A stretch of 64,000 nucleotides of DNA from Neobacillus rhizosphaerae (lineage in GTDB: Bacteria; Bacillota; Bacilli; Bacillales; Cytobacillaceae). Position 1 is the first letter of the stretch, and the number at the start of each line of letters is the position of its first letter. Shown here one piece after another: positions 56,494-64,000 of the stretch. Both the position numbers and the translations under genes were made by a program. Below the pieces are notes generated by a model. It had not been told where the DNA came from, searched no databases, and saw only the letters and a list, made by a program, of their open reading frames with translations. The stretch lies in contig NZ_CALBWS010000012.1 of assembly GCF_937468385.1 (NCBI RefSeq), positions 1 through 64,000 of the forward strand, read 5' to 3'.

Positions 56494-57981
56494 TTGCCTA
56501 CCATTACGGAAACATACATAAAATACGCTCAGCTTTTTCCAGATAAATTCGCGATTGAAACGGCAACCGAAAAAATTAGCTATCGCATGTGGTCTAATCG
56601 GGTTAACCAGACTGCCAATTGGCTCGACTCGCTTAAACTTTCTAATCAAACATTGGGAATTTTGCTACCAAACGGAATCTCCTTCCTACAGCTTTTCACT
56701 GGCGCTGCTACTGCTGGATGGACCTCCGTCCTCTTCGATTTGAAATGGACGGAATCAGAACTGCAAAACCAATTAACATTATCGCTCCCTTCCATTATCA
56801 TAACAACGAGCGAGCTGTACCCAAAAGTCAAGCACCTCCATCCAGCCGTCCTGTTATGGGAAGATTGTCTTCAAGAAACCAAACAGGCCTCCATAAATAG
56901 GAGTACAGTTGCGGAGGGAAATCTCCCATTTTATATGGGATTTACCTCGGGGACAACTGGGCAACCGAAATCGTTCATCCGCTCGCATAACTCATGGGTA
57001 GCGAGCTTTGACTGCAGCCGGGTTGATTTTCAGATGAACGCGGACGATCATGTTGTCATTCCCGGTGCACTCATTCATTCCCATTTCCTATATGGAGCCG
57101 TTAGCACCTTATATTTGGGAGGGAGCCTCTATCTTCTCGAAAAATTCTCTCCTTCTAAAACCCTATCATTAATCGAATCACAGTCTATCACCGCCGTATA
57201 TGTCGTGCCGACCATGATCGCCGCCTTACTTGCGGAAGGACGGAGCAGTGATAAACCGATTAAAATTCTTTCTTCCGGGGCAAAGTGGGAGGAGCATTCC
57301 AAGCAGCAGATACAGCGGATGTTTCCACGTTTTTCGATGTATGAATTCTATGGGGCGAGTGAACTGAGCTTTGTTACGGTGCTAGCCGACAAGGATTACA
57401 CCCGAAAACCCGGGTCAGTTGGCAGGCCCTGTCATCAAGTAGAAATTGAAATTCGCCGTTCTAACTCCAAGCTTGCACAACTGAATGAACCTGGGAAAAT
57501 TTTTGTAAAAAGTAAGATGGTTTTTCTTGGATATTTAGATAAAAGTGAGGCGGGCGAACATACCGGTCATCGGAGAATCCATTCTATTCAGGACGAAAAT
57601 GGCTGGATAACGGTCGGTGATATAGGATATTTAGATGAGGACGGTTTTCTCTATCTCTCCGGACGGGAAAAAAATATGATTTTATACGGAGCAATCAATA
57701 TTTTTCCTGAAGAAATTGAAAAAGTCATCAGTGCCCACCCTTATGTCGAAGAAGTAGTAGTCATCGGCATTGACGATCCTTACTGGGGCCAGGTTGCCGC
57801 GGCGGTCGTGAAAGGAACCGCTTCTAAAATGGAGCTAAAACGATTTTGCAGGCAGCATTTATCATCCTATAAAATCCCCCGCCATTGGTTTTTCATCAAG
57901 GAGATGCCGTATACAACAAGCGGTAAAATTGCCCGGCCACAAGTGAAAGAATATATTGAAAGCAAGGTGACGAACCATTAA
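56494..57981 (+). CDS. yhfT: Acyl-CoA synthetase (YhfT-like AMP-forming ligase)
   Basis: About 495 residues of the ANL superfamily. AMP-binding P-loop is FTSGTTGQPKSF, then YEFYGASELSFVTV (A5-like), WITVGDIGYLDEDGFLYLSG and a C-terminal lysine in YTTSGKIARPQ. It activates a fatty or related acid to acyl-CoA, perhaps a biotin-precursor or chain-degrading step. The start is TTG with AGAGGT about 8 bases upstream. Its stop codon overlaps the ATT start of yhfS. Confidence 0.87.
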   Translation: MPTITETYIKYAQLFPDKFAIETATEKISYRMWSNRVNQTANWLDSLKLSNQTLGILLPNGISFLQLFTGAATAGWTSVLFDLKWTESELQNQLTLSLPSIIITTSELYPKVKHLHPAVLLWEDCLQETKQASINRSTVAEGNLPFYMGFTSGTTGQPKSFIRSHNSWVASFDCSRVDFQMNADDHVVIPGALIHSHFLYGAVSTLYLGGSLYLLEKFSPSKTLSLIESQSITAVYVVPTMIAALLAEGRSSDKPIKILSSGAKWEEHSKQQIQRMFPRFSMYEFYGASELSFVTVLADKDYTRKPGSVGRPCHQVEIEIRRSNSKLAQLNEPGKIFVKSKMVFLGYLDKSEAGEHTGHRRIHSIQDENGWITVGDIGYLDEDGFLYLSGREKNMILYGAINIFPEEIEKVISAHPYVEEVVVIGIDDPYWGQVAAAVVKGTASKMELKRFCRQHLSSYKIPRHWFFIKEMPYTTSGKIARPQVKEYIESKVTNH

Positions 57982-59074
57982 AAGAGCCGTAATCGTCGAA
58001 GCGAAACGAACGCCGATTGGCAAAAAGAATGGCATGCTGCAAACACTACAGCCCCATGAACTAGCCGCTCCTGTTCTCCGCCAGCTGGCAGTCGAAATCG
58101 AAGAAAAAGTGGCAGATGTTATCCTAGGAAATGTGACGGGACCGGGCGGAAACATCGGACGGTTATCCGCTTTAGAGGCAGGGCTGCCTCTTTCTGTACC
58201 CGGATTGATGCTCGATCGCCAATGCAGCGCCGGCCTCGAAGCGATCCGTTTGGCATGCTATTTCATTCAGGGTGGTGCGGGACTGTGCTACATTGCAGGC
58301 GGGGTCGAAAGTACAAGCACCTCGCCTTTTCAAAAGCGAGCCCGCTTTTCTCCAGACAGCATCGGTGATCCGGATATGCTGGAGGCAGCTGAATATGTCG
58401 CCCAAACATACGGAATCAGTAAATGGCAACAAGATGAATTTGCACTTCTTAGCTATGAACGAAGCTGGGATGCGTTTGAAAAAGGGTTATATGCTGAAGA
58501 GATCATTCCTGTTTCTAATTGGGACAAGGATGAAGAGCTTTTTAAAAAGAGAAACATGGAAGCATTAATAAAGCGCGCAAAGCCAATTGTTTCTATAGAA
58601 AACGGCACCGTTACAGCGGCCAACAGCTGCCGCATTCATGACGCCGCCGCAGCTGCGCTGGTGATGGAGGAGGAAACTGCTCATCTTCTTGGCTTTCAGC
58701 CAGTTCTTCGCTTTGTTGACAGTGAGGTTGCCGGAGTCCATCCCTTCTATCCAGGAGCCGCACCCATTCCAGCTATCAAAGCCTTATTAGAAAGGAACGC
58801 GCTGACAATGGAAGACATTGATTTGATTGAAATCAATGAAGCCTTTGCCTCAAAAATCGTCGCCTGTGCTAGGGAACTTTCGATTCCCTATGAAAAGCTA
58901 AACGTTAGCGGCGGTGCCTTAACTATCGGCCACCCATACGGAGCATCCGGTGCTATCCTAGTCACAAGACTTTTCTACGAAGTTCAACGGCGAAAAGAGG
59001 TAAAGTGCGTCCTCGCAGCCATCGGAAGCGGCGGAGGAATCGGCATCGCCGTCCTGTTTGAGGTAATGAGGTAA
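57977..59074 (+). CDS. yhfS: Thiolase (YhfS-like acetyl-CoA acyltransferase) with ATT start
   Basis: About 365 residues. The thiolase N-terminus KRAVIVEAKRTPIGKKNGML is encoded in frame only from an ATT at 57977, with AAGGTGA 7 bases upstream; the first ATG (58034) would delete this beta strand. The ATT overlaps the yhfT stop (ATTAA). The nucleophile Cys in LDRQCSAGLEAI and GHPYGASG with its His are intact, but the C-terminal CxG motif reads AIGSGGGIG, so the second catalytic Cys is Ala. Activity may be altered. With yhfT it forms a two-enzyme acyl-CoA unit next to bioY. Confidence 0.87.
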   Translation: MKRAVIVEAKRTPIGKKNGMLQTLQPHELAAPVLRQLAVEIEEKVADVILGNVTGPGGNIGRLSALEAGLPLSVPGLMLDRQCSAGLEAIRLACYFIQGGAGLCYIAGGVESTSTSPFQKRARFSPDSIGDPDMLEAAEYVAQTYGISKWQQDEFALLSYERSWDAFEKGLYAEEIIPVSNWDKDEELFKKRNMEALIKRAKPIVSIENGTVTAANSCRIHDAAAAALVMEEETAHLLGFQPVLRFVDSEVAGVHPFYPGAAPIPAIKALLERNALTMEDIDLIEINEAFASKIVACARELSIPYEKLNVSGGALTIGHPYGASGAILVTRLFYEVQRRKEVKCVLAAIGSGGGIGIAVLFEVMR

Positions 59075-59224
59075 TGGTGCCAGGCACCTAAAAAGCTAGA
59101 AATGAATAGAATATGAGGTTGTCCAACACTTAGGAATGAGAAGGGGATCTCCACTTTTCGCTGCTGTATCCGGTTTTTGTTCCCTTACAGAATCCACTTT
59201 TTCAGAGGATTGTTCTGAACAGAA

Positions 59225-59257
59225 AGAGGGTGTCCCGATAGCTTTTAGACACCCTCT
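59225..59257. terminator. Terminator between yhfS and RocB-like gene
   Basis: AGAGGGTGTC/GACACCCTCT 10-bp stem around a 13-nt loop, then TAATTTTGG on the plus strand. A GGTGCCAGGCACC motif is at 59075-59087. Nothing else is seen in 59075-59275. Confidence 0.65.
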
Positions 59258-59275
59258 AATTTTGGTTTTCCAATC

Positions 59276-60979
59276 TTACCCTTTTGCAACGGTTTCGTCT
59301 GCTGCATCTTCGATCGTTTGCCTTAAATTCATCCCCAATAACCTGCAGATAATTTCATTTGTAAGATTCGGTACCATTTCGGTAGAGTACTGTATTTCCA
59401 TTCGCTCGTAGCGGTTATGGGCATCGTACCCATATGGACCAATATTGATTACCGGTACATTAATCTCTCTTATTGCTTCATAATTCACGTAATGTTTTGT
59501 ACTCCAGCCTGGGTTGTTTTCACTCACTGCACGAATCCCTTCCGCGTCATCACTTAAAGCAACACAACTCATATCGCAAACATATGGGAAGTAGTTTCTA
59601 GTCACAATTGGATGCGGGTAGTGTGCCTGAACAGTTTCAACAGCGTGGTTCAGTGCTTCCAACAAATTTTGTTCCCGTTCATTTTTTCCTGTCATCTCAA
59701 TACGAGGTGAATAGAGTGAGGAATAAAACAAAATGATCGCCGGACTCTTATCAATCATCCAGTTCCATTCTTCTTCCACGACCCTTGCTGCAAACATTCT
59801 CGTATCCAGCGATTTATCTAGAAGCAGCTTTGATTTAAATATTTCCATATGCTTCAAAAATGCCTCACCATGCTTTTCAACAAGAAGCTTCTGCATGTCC
59901 TCGTAAATAATAACCCTCGTTTTCCACGGCAATTCGGAATAGCGCTGTCCACTAACCTCACAATATTTTCGATGTCTCTTTTCTAGGTTACTTAACGCAT
60001 GATTAAACGCCAGTTCCGCTTGGTCCTTAAGCTTAATCAGGACATCTTTTGGCGACCAAGAATGTATAAAGAAGTTAAAATAAACATAGGCAGACAATGC
60101 TGTTTGTATCGTATATGTTGGCTTAAAATCCGTTTGCTTTAAGGAAACTGGCGGGACTGTGGTTTCTCCTAAGGATTCATCACATAAATCAGGATTGTAG
60201 CTAATCTGTCTTGTAAGCTCCGCCGCTATATAGTTCGGATCCAATCCTTCAAAGCAGGAACCTGCATGTGTTTCAGAACCCGTAATGAAGAAGGAAGGAA
60301 GGAGTTTCCCGACCGTCCCCTTATAGATATAACGGTTTTTATCCCCTTCAAACCTTGGTGCGACGAAATCGGAATTGATCAGGGCGATATACGCCAATTG
60401 CTGCTCATCTCTCCACCGCTTTAAATCTCCTAGTGCTGATAACACACCATGAGAACTATCTTCTTCATCACACTCTGCTAACAAAACGAGATTCCCTGAT
60501 AATTCCTCAGGATACTCGGAGTAGTATTTTAGTAGAAAAAGATGACTTGCTACACCACTTTTCATATCTAAAACGCCTCGGCCAAAATGCCACTGGCCTG
60601 AATCTAAGTGCTCCTTTACAAGGTTCGGCAAAGATTCAATAGATAGCGCTTTCATCAGCTCGTATGGACAGCATGCTTTGTCCTTTAATTTTCCGTAATC
60701 CTCAATTCCTACGGTATCAATATGCCCCATTAGAATGACTGTTTTATTACTCTTCTCCTTCGTTCCTTTCACTAATGCAAGTACATTATACCGCTCTATT
60801 TCATCATTTTCTGTTTTCGTTTTAATAAGATAGGAAGGATTATTTTGAAAATAAGGGTAAGATTCTATGATTTTATATAAACTGTTGGCAATATCAATCT
60901 CGCCAATTGTATTTACCACACTTTCAATTTCAACTAATTCATTCGTTAGTCTTAATACTTCTTCGCGACTGGAAAACAT
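59276..60979 (-). CDS. RocB-like M20-family peptidase/deacylase
   Basis: About 567 residues, close to B. subtilis RocB. VILMGHIDTVG, GRGVLDMKSGVASHLFLL and LLAECDEEDSSHGVL provide the metal-ligand His, Asp and Glu residues of the M20 site; GSETHAGSCFEGLDPNYIAA is the dimerisation-domain block. RocB is linked to arginine degradation without a firmly proven reaction. Here it is the last gene after an amino-acid importer, so it may hydrolyse an imported peptide or N-acyl amino acid. AAGGAGCGATTCATAG precedes the ATG. Confidence 0.87.
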   Translation of the reverse strand: MFSSREEVLRLTNELVEIESVVNTIGEIDIANSLYKIIESYPYFQNNPSYLIKTKTENDEIERYNVLALVKGTKEKSNKTVILMGHIDTVGIEDYGKLKDKACCPYELMKALSIESLPNLVKEHLDSGQWHFGRGVLDMKSGVASHLFLLKYYSEYPEELSGNLVLLAECDEEDSSHGVLSALGDLKRWRDEQQLAYIALINSDFVAPRFEGDKNRYIYKGTVGKLLPSFFITGSETHAGSCFEGLDPNYIAAELTRQISYNPDLCDESLGETTVPPVSLKQTDFKPTYTIQTALSAYVYFNFFIHSWSPKDVLIKLKDQAELAFNHALSNLEKRHRKYCEVSGQRYSELPWKTRVIIYEDMQKLLVEKHGEAFLKHMEIFKSKLLLDKSLDTRMFAARVVEEEWNWMIDKSPAIILFYSSLYSPRIEMTGKNEREQNLLEALNHAVETVQAHYPHPIVTRNYFPYVCDMSCVALSDDAEGIRAVSENNPGWSTKHYVNYEAIREINVPVINIGPYGYDAHNRYERMEIQYSTEMVPNLTNEIICRLLGMNLRQTIEDAADETVAKG

Positions 60980-61073
60980 TCTATGAATCGCTCCTTCAAC
61001 AATATTTAAGAAAGGCTTTCTTTCTATTTTTTGGACTTAATTCGAATTGAAAAAGGTCTCTTACATTCTTACT

Positions 61074-61796
61074 CTATAAAACTTGTTGTAAAAATCGACG
61101 TGTCCGCTCATGCTCTGGTTTCGTAAAGAATACGGAAGGATGCCCTTCCTCAACCATTTGTCCATCTGCCAGCATGATCACACGGTCTGCGACTTCGCGT
61201 GCAAATCCCATTTCATGTGTCACAATAACCATGGTCATTCCATCTCTTGCCAAATTCTTCATCGTCTCAAGCACTTCACCAACAAGTTCTGGATCTAATG
61301 CTGAGGTCGGTTCATCAAATAACATGACATCTGGCTCCATTGCCAGTGCTCTGGCAATCGCTACTCTTTGCTTTTGACCTCCGGATAATTGGTCGGGGTA
61401 TTGATGTGCTTTATCTAGCAGCCCTACTTTTTCCAAAATCTGCATCGCCTTTTCCATTGCCTCCTGCTTGCTTACCTTCTTAACATGAACTGGTGCCTCA
61501 ATCACATTTGCCAGCACTGTCATATGCGGGAATAGATTAAAATGCTGAAATACCATCCCCATATTTTCACGTACTTTGTTAAGATCCGTTTTTTGTGTGT
61601 CAATTACCTGACCGTTGATTTCGATTTCTCCGCTATTTTTAATCTCTAGAAAATTAATGCATCTTAGTAAGGTGCTCTTCCCTGAACCACTGGCCCCGAT
61701 CAGTACTACTACCTCAGATTTCTTAATTTCTAATGAAATATTTTTTAAAACCTGCAATCCGTCAAACGCTTTGAATAAGTTTTTCACCTTGATCAA
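61074..61796 (-). CDS. Polar amino-acid ABC transporter ATPase (GlnQ-like)
   Basis: About 240 residues with Walker [10 protein letters not shown], signature LSGGQKQR, Walker B VMLFDEP and [11 protein letters not shown]. The start is TTG with GGAGG 9 bases upstream, lying inside the end of the permease gene (35-base overlap), so translation is coupled. It is a paralog of the ATPase at 49733 but serves a different importer. Confidence 0.93.
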   Translation of the reverse strand: MIKVKNLFKAFDGLQVLKNISLEIKKSEVVVLIGASGSGKSTLLRCINFLEIKNSGEIEINGQVIDTQKTDLNKVRENMGMVFQHFNLFPHMTVLANVIEAPVHVKKVSKQEAMEKAMQILEKVGLLDKAHQYPDQLSGGQKQRVAIARALAMEPDVMLFDEPTSALDPELVGEVLETMKNLARDGMTMVIVTHEMGFAREVADRVIMLADGQMVEEGHPSVFFTKPEHERTRRFLQQVL

Positions 61797-62475
61797 ACCG
61801 TTTTCCTCCTTTACTCTTCCCTACGTCTAATTTCTTCTCAATTTTATGAACAATTAGTGTGAAAATAAGCACAAGGAATAGATAGTATATCCCAACTACA
61901 AAATAGGTCTCAAACGGCATATAGTTCTCAGCCTGGGCTGAGAGAGCATTGTTAAACAATTCTGTAACAGCAATGTATGCAACAAGGGAGGAGTCTTTTA
62001 ATCCAATAATAAATTGGTTCCCCAATGCTGGAATTGCCCTTTTAAATGCCTGAGGAAGAATGATACGGCGCATTGAGAGAGAATATGGCATCCCTAAGGA
62101 GCGGGCGGCTTCCATTTGTCCGCGGTCAATCGATTGAATTGCTCCCCGGAAAATTTCAGCTATATAGGCACCCGAGTGAATACCCAGAGCAAGCGCTCCT
62201 GCGGTAAAATCGCTTAACACGAACACACTTGATATGCCATAATACAAAAACATAAGCTGGACAATCAAAGGAAGCCCTCGGACGAGGAAAATATATAAAT
62301 CGGCTATCTTTTTTAGAATGGTAATGTTTGAAACTTTGAAAAAGGCAAAAATCAAACCGATAATCATAGCAATCACCAAAGAGACAGCTGTTAGCTCCAC
62401 GGTAATCACGGTCGCTTTTAGAAATGCGATCCCATGGGTTTGAAAAATAGATATAATACTTTCTACAAAATTCAT
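61762..62475 (-). CDS. Polar amino-acid ABC transporter permease
   Basis: About 237 residues of HisM/GlnP type with five or so membrane helices. [40 protein letters not shown] (EAA loop) and [16 protein letters not shown] are family blocks. The basic C-terminus extends beyond the usual end and overlaps the ATPase start. GGGGGTTCAATAACC precedes the ATG. Confidence 0.92.
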   Translation of the reverse strand: MNFVESIISIFQTHGIAFLKATVITVELTAVSLVIAMIIGLIFAFFKVSNITILKKIADLYIFLVRGLPLIVQLMFLYYGISSVFVLSDFTAGALALGIHSGAYIAEIFRGAIQSIDRGQMEAARSLGMPYSLSMRRIILPQAFKRAIPALGNQFIIGLKDSSLVAYIAVTELFNNALSAQAENYMPFETYFVVGIYYLFLVLIFTLIVHKIEKKLDVGKSKGGKRFDQGEKLIQSV

Positions 62476-62521
62476 GGTTATTGAACCCCCTTAGGAAAAT
62501 CCACCTTCAAAACAGTTACTA

Positions 62522-63325
62522 TTATTTTTCTAGGAGATTTTTTCCGAACCATTTAACACTTATCTTTTCGTACGTTCCATCTTCAACCATAGACTTAATC
62601 GCTTCATTTATTTTTTTCAGAAGCACTGGATTGTCCTTATTAACTGCAATCGCAATTTTTTCTTCTTGGAGAATCCCGCCAACATCCTTAATTTTCAGCC
62701 CCGATTCTTTCATTGCGGATATCCCAACGATTTTATCTGTGATGACTGCATCAACACGGCCAGGTCCAAGGTCTTGTAGAGCATACACATCACTTGGATA
62801 ACTTTTTATGTCTTTCGTATATTCCTCAGCAACCTTCTTATACGTACTTGCTTGAACAACACCTATTCTTTTATCCTTCAAGTCTTCTTTTGATTTCACC
62901 GTTTCATTGGATTCACCTACAAAGATTTGTGCGCCAGAAATATAGTAAGGGCTTGTAAAATCGACTTGTTTCGCACGTTCCTCGGTTGCTGTCATACTGC
63001 CGATGATTGCGTCATATTTCTTTCCTTTTAAACCTTGAATAATCGTTTCCCATGGGTTAGTCACTGGATTGGGCTCCAAGCCAATCCTTTTCGAAATTTC
63101 CTCGCCGATTTCAACATCAAACCCTACGAGTTTGCCTTGGTCTTTATAATTTAGCGGCTTAAGCAAGCCACTCATACCGAACGTTAATTTACCCTTACTT
63201 ACTAAATCCATTTTCTTGGTCTTTCCGTCTGTTTTTTCTGATCCATTAGATTTATTAGAACCACAGCCACTAAAAACAAAGAGGAACAGCAAACTAACAA
63301 GTAAAACTAAGGACATCTTCTTCAT
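62522..63325 (-). CDS. Polar amino-acid ABC transporter substrate-binding lipoprotein
   Basis: About 267 residues. Signal with lipobox FSGC, then an SBP_bac_3 domain: LTFGMSGLLKPLNYKDQGKL, FDVEIGEEISKRIGLEPNPV, AIIGSMTATEERAKQVDFTS and RVDAVITDKIVG. The arginine in TEERAKQ should bind the ligand carboxylate. GAGGTGAATTTAA precedes the ATG. The ligand is probably an amino acid or dipeptide-like compound. Confidence 0.9.
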   Translation of the reverse strand: MKKMSLVLLVSLLFLFVFSGCGSNKSNGSEKTDGKTKKMDLVSKGKLTFGMSGLLKPLNYKDQGKLVGFDVEIGEEISKRIGLEPNPVTNPWETIIQGLKGKKYDAIIGSMTATEERAKQVDFTSPYYISGAQIFVGESNETVKSKEDLKDKRIGVVQASTYKKVAEEYTKDIKSYPSDVYALQDLGPGRVDAVITDKIVGISAMKESGLKIKDVGGILQEEKIAIAVNKDNPVLLKKINEAIKSMVEDGTYEKISVKWFGKNLLEK

Positions 63326-63457
63326 TTAAATTCACCTCATATAATTAGTTATTTGTCTTAAAGAACTTTGCTTATAAAAAACTGAGTTAGGTAAAGAGTT
63401 TCGCCCAAATGTTATTTTCTGTTGCCCTTAACAATCTATCCATTCACTGGCTTTGCT

Positions 63458-63550
63458 TCATGGTCCACGTATCCGCATTTTACCTAGGGGTTCAATCCCA
63501 TAGATCTGGTAGAAATGAAGGACTTTGATGCCTATTTGAATTTCCTTCAT
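63458..63550 (-). CDS. Possible 30-residue peptide or remnant after GcvPA-like gene
   Basis: A frame starting MKEIQIGIKVLHFYQIYGIE has AAAGGTGA 7 bases upstream, that site being the very end of the GcvPA-like gene. Such coupling is what would be expected for a following subunit gene, but the frame stops after 30 codons. It may be a broken gcvPB-like start or a chance ORF. Confidence 0.3.
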   Translation of the reverse strand: MKEIQIGIKVLHFYQIYGIEPLGKMRIRGP

Positions 63551-63558
63551 GGGTTAAA

Positions 63559-64000
63559 TCACCTTTCTCCGCTGCTTATAATTACACTAAGAGCTTTAAT
63601 TAAAGAGGCAATATCATCTCTGGTTTGAATTTCTGTTACACTATAAAGTGCCGATTGACCAAACTCTGGAAACTCCTTTGAAAGATCCTTGCCCCCGAGA
63701 ATCTTTTTCTCTAGCAATCTTTCATTAATCAATTCAATAGATAGGCCTGTTCCATTAAAGTCCACAATGAATTTTTCAAAAAAAGGTGAACTGAATCTCG
63801 AACCTTTTACTCCGGAAATTTTATTTAATTCCATAACTGCATATTGGCAATTTTGCATTATGGTTTGTCCAATCTCGTACATTCCATTCTGACTGAGCCA
63901 TTCTGTTGGAACGGTATTGACTAAGTGGGGGGGAAACTCATTGATAAATTTCTCTTCATCCCTTACTGCAATAAATCCCACTTGACCACCACTCTGGTTT
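63559..64000 (-). CDS. GcvPA-like PLP-fold protein, N-terminus beyond window
   Basis: The reading frame remains open to the window edge (SGGQVGFIAVRDEEKFINEF at the visible start), so about 147 C-terminal residues are present. ELNKISGVKGSRFSSPFFEK, LLEKKILGGKDLSKEFPEFG and YSVTEIQTRDDIASLIKALS match the C-terminal region of glycine dehydrogenase subunit 1. The GRIVG block typical of true GcvPA is absent (PPHLVNTVPTEW instead), so this may be a paralog with a different amino-acid substrate. It lies upstream of the importer and RocB-like gene. Confidence 0.72.
   Translation of the reverse strand, partial: NQSGGQVGFIAVRDEEKFINEFPPHLVNTVPTEWLSQNGMYEIGQTIMQNCQYAVMELNKISGVKGSRFSSPFFEKFIVDFNGTGLSIELINERLLEKKILGGKDLSKEFPEFGQSALYSVTEIQTRDDIASLIKALSVIISSGER

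Overview
The window looks like chromosomal DNA of a spore-forming, low-GC member of the Bacillaceae (a Bacillus/Neobacillus-type soil bacillus). The evidence is AGGAGG-type ribosome binding sites, TTG/GTG/ATT starts, a Ger germinant-receptor operon, YjcZ-type sporulation peptides, CgeB/YkvP-type spore proteins, and the same bioY-yhfT-yhfS gene order as Bacillus subtilis yhfUTS. No rRNA, tRNA or CRISPR array was seen.

Layout. 1-11.7 kb is a patchwork: a structured repeat, a HAD phosphatase, a LacI regulator, a histidine phosphatase, a BMP-family lipoprotein under a promoter with a 28-bp perfect palindrome, a DUF6054-like gene broken by a 17-bp tandem duplication, NUDIX, MOSC, an unknown protein, an alkaline phosphatase without signal peptide, an EAL plus CBS-GGDEF c-di-GMP pair, and a VOC protein. 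11.8-15.6 kb is a germinant-receptor operon in B-A-C order, followed by a convergent cation/proton antiporter. 17.6-28.4 kb is a beta-1,2-glucooligosaccharide locus: GH3 beta-glucosidase, GH94 phosphorylase, sugar ABC importer, LacI regulator and esterase. It resembles the Listeria innocua lin1839-lin1843 system and carries cre-like and LacI-type operators. 28.7-33.6 kb holds two sugar-phosphate isomerase-like and two Gfo/Idh/MocA genes divergent from an AraC regulator.

33.7-44.7 kb is the most interesting region. After a 4 x 52-bp tandem hairpin repeat and a LysR/thioredoxin pair come three tandem CgeB/YkvP-like glycosyltransferases with C-terminal LysM domains (one also fused to a NodB deacetylase), two further deacetylases, a LysM-lytic transglycosylase, a Mur ligase lacking its usual N-terminal domain, and two YjcZ peptides. 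None of the wall-active proteins has a visible signal peptide. The two divergent operons and the Mur ligase all have sigma-K-like promoters (AC-N16/17-CATANNNTA). I infer a mother-cell, late-sporulation envelope-glycan modification locus.

45-53.3 kb contains DinB, two gene remnants, and a LacI-controlled catabolic operon (polar amino-acid-type ABC importer, BtpA/SgcQ-like protein, AllA-like cupin, PfkB kinase, isomerase-like protein) with paired AACCGGTT operators. 53.8-59.1 kb holds YqxD, an XRE/membrane-protein pair and the BirA-box-controlled bioY-yhfT-yhfS group, where yhfS appears to start at an ATT codon overlapping the yhfT stop. 59.3-64 kb is a minus-strand run of a partial GcvPA-like gene, a polar amino-acid ABC importer and a RocB-like peptidase.
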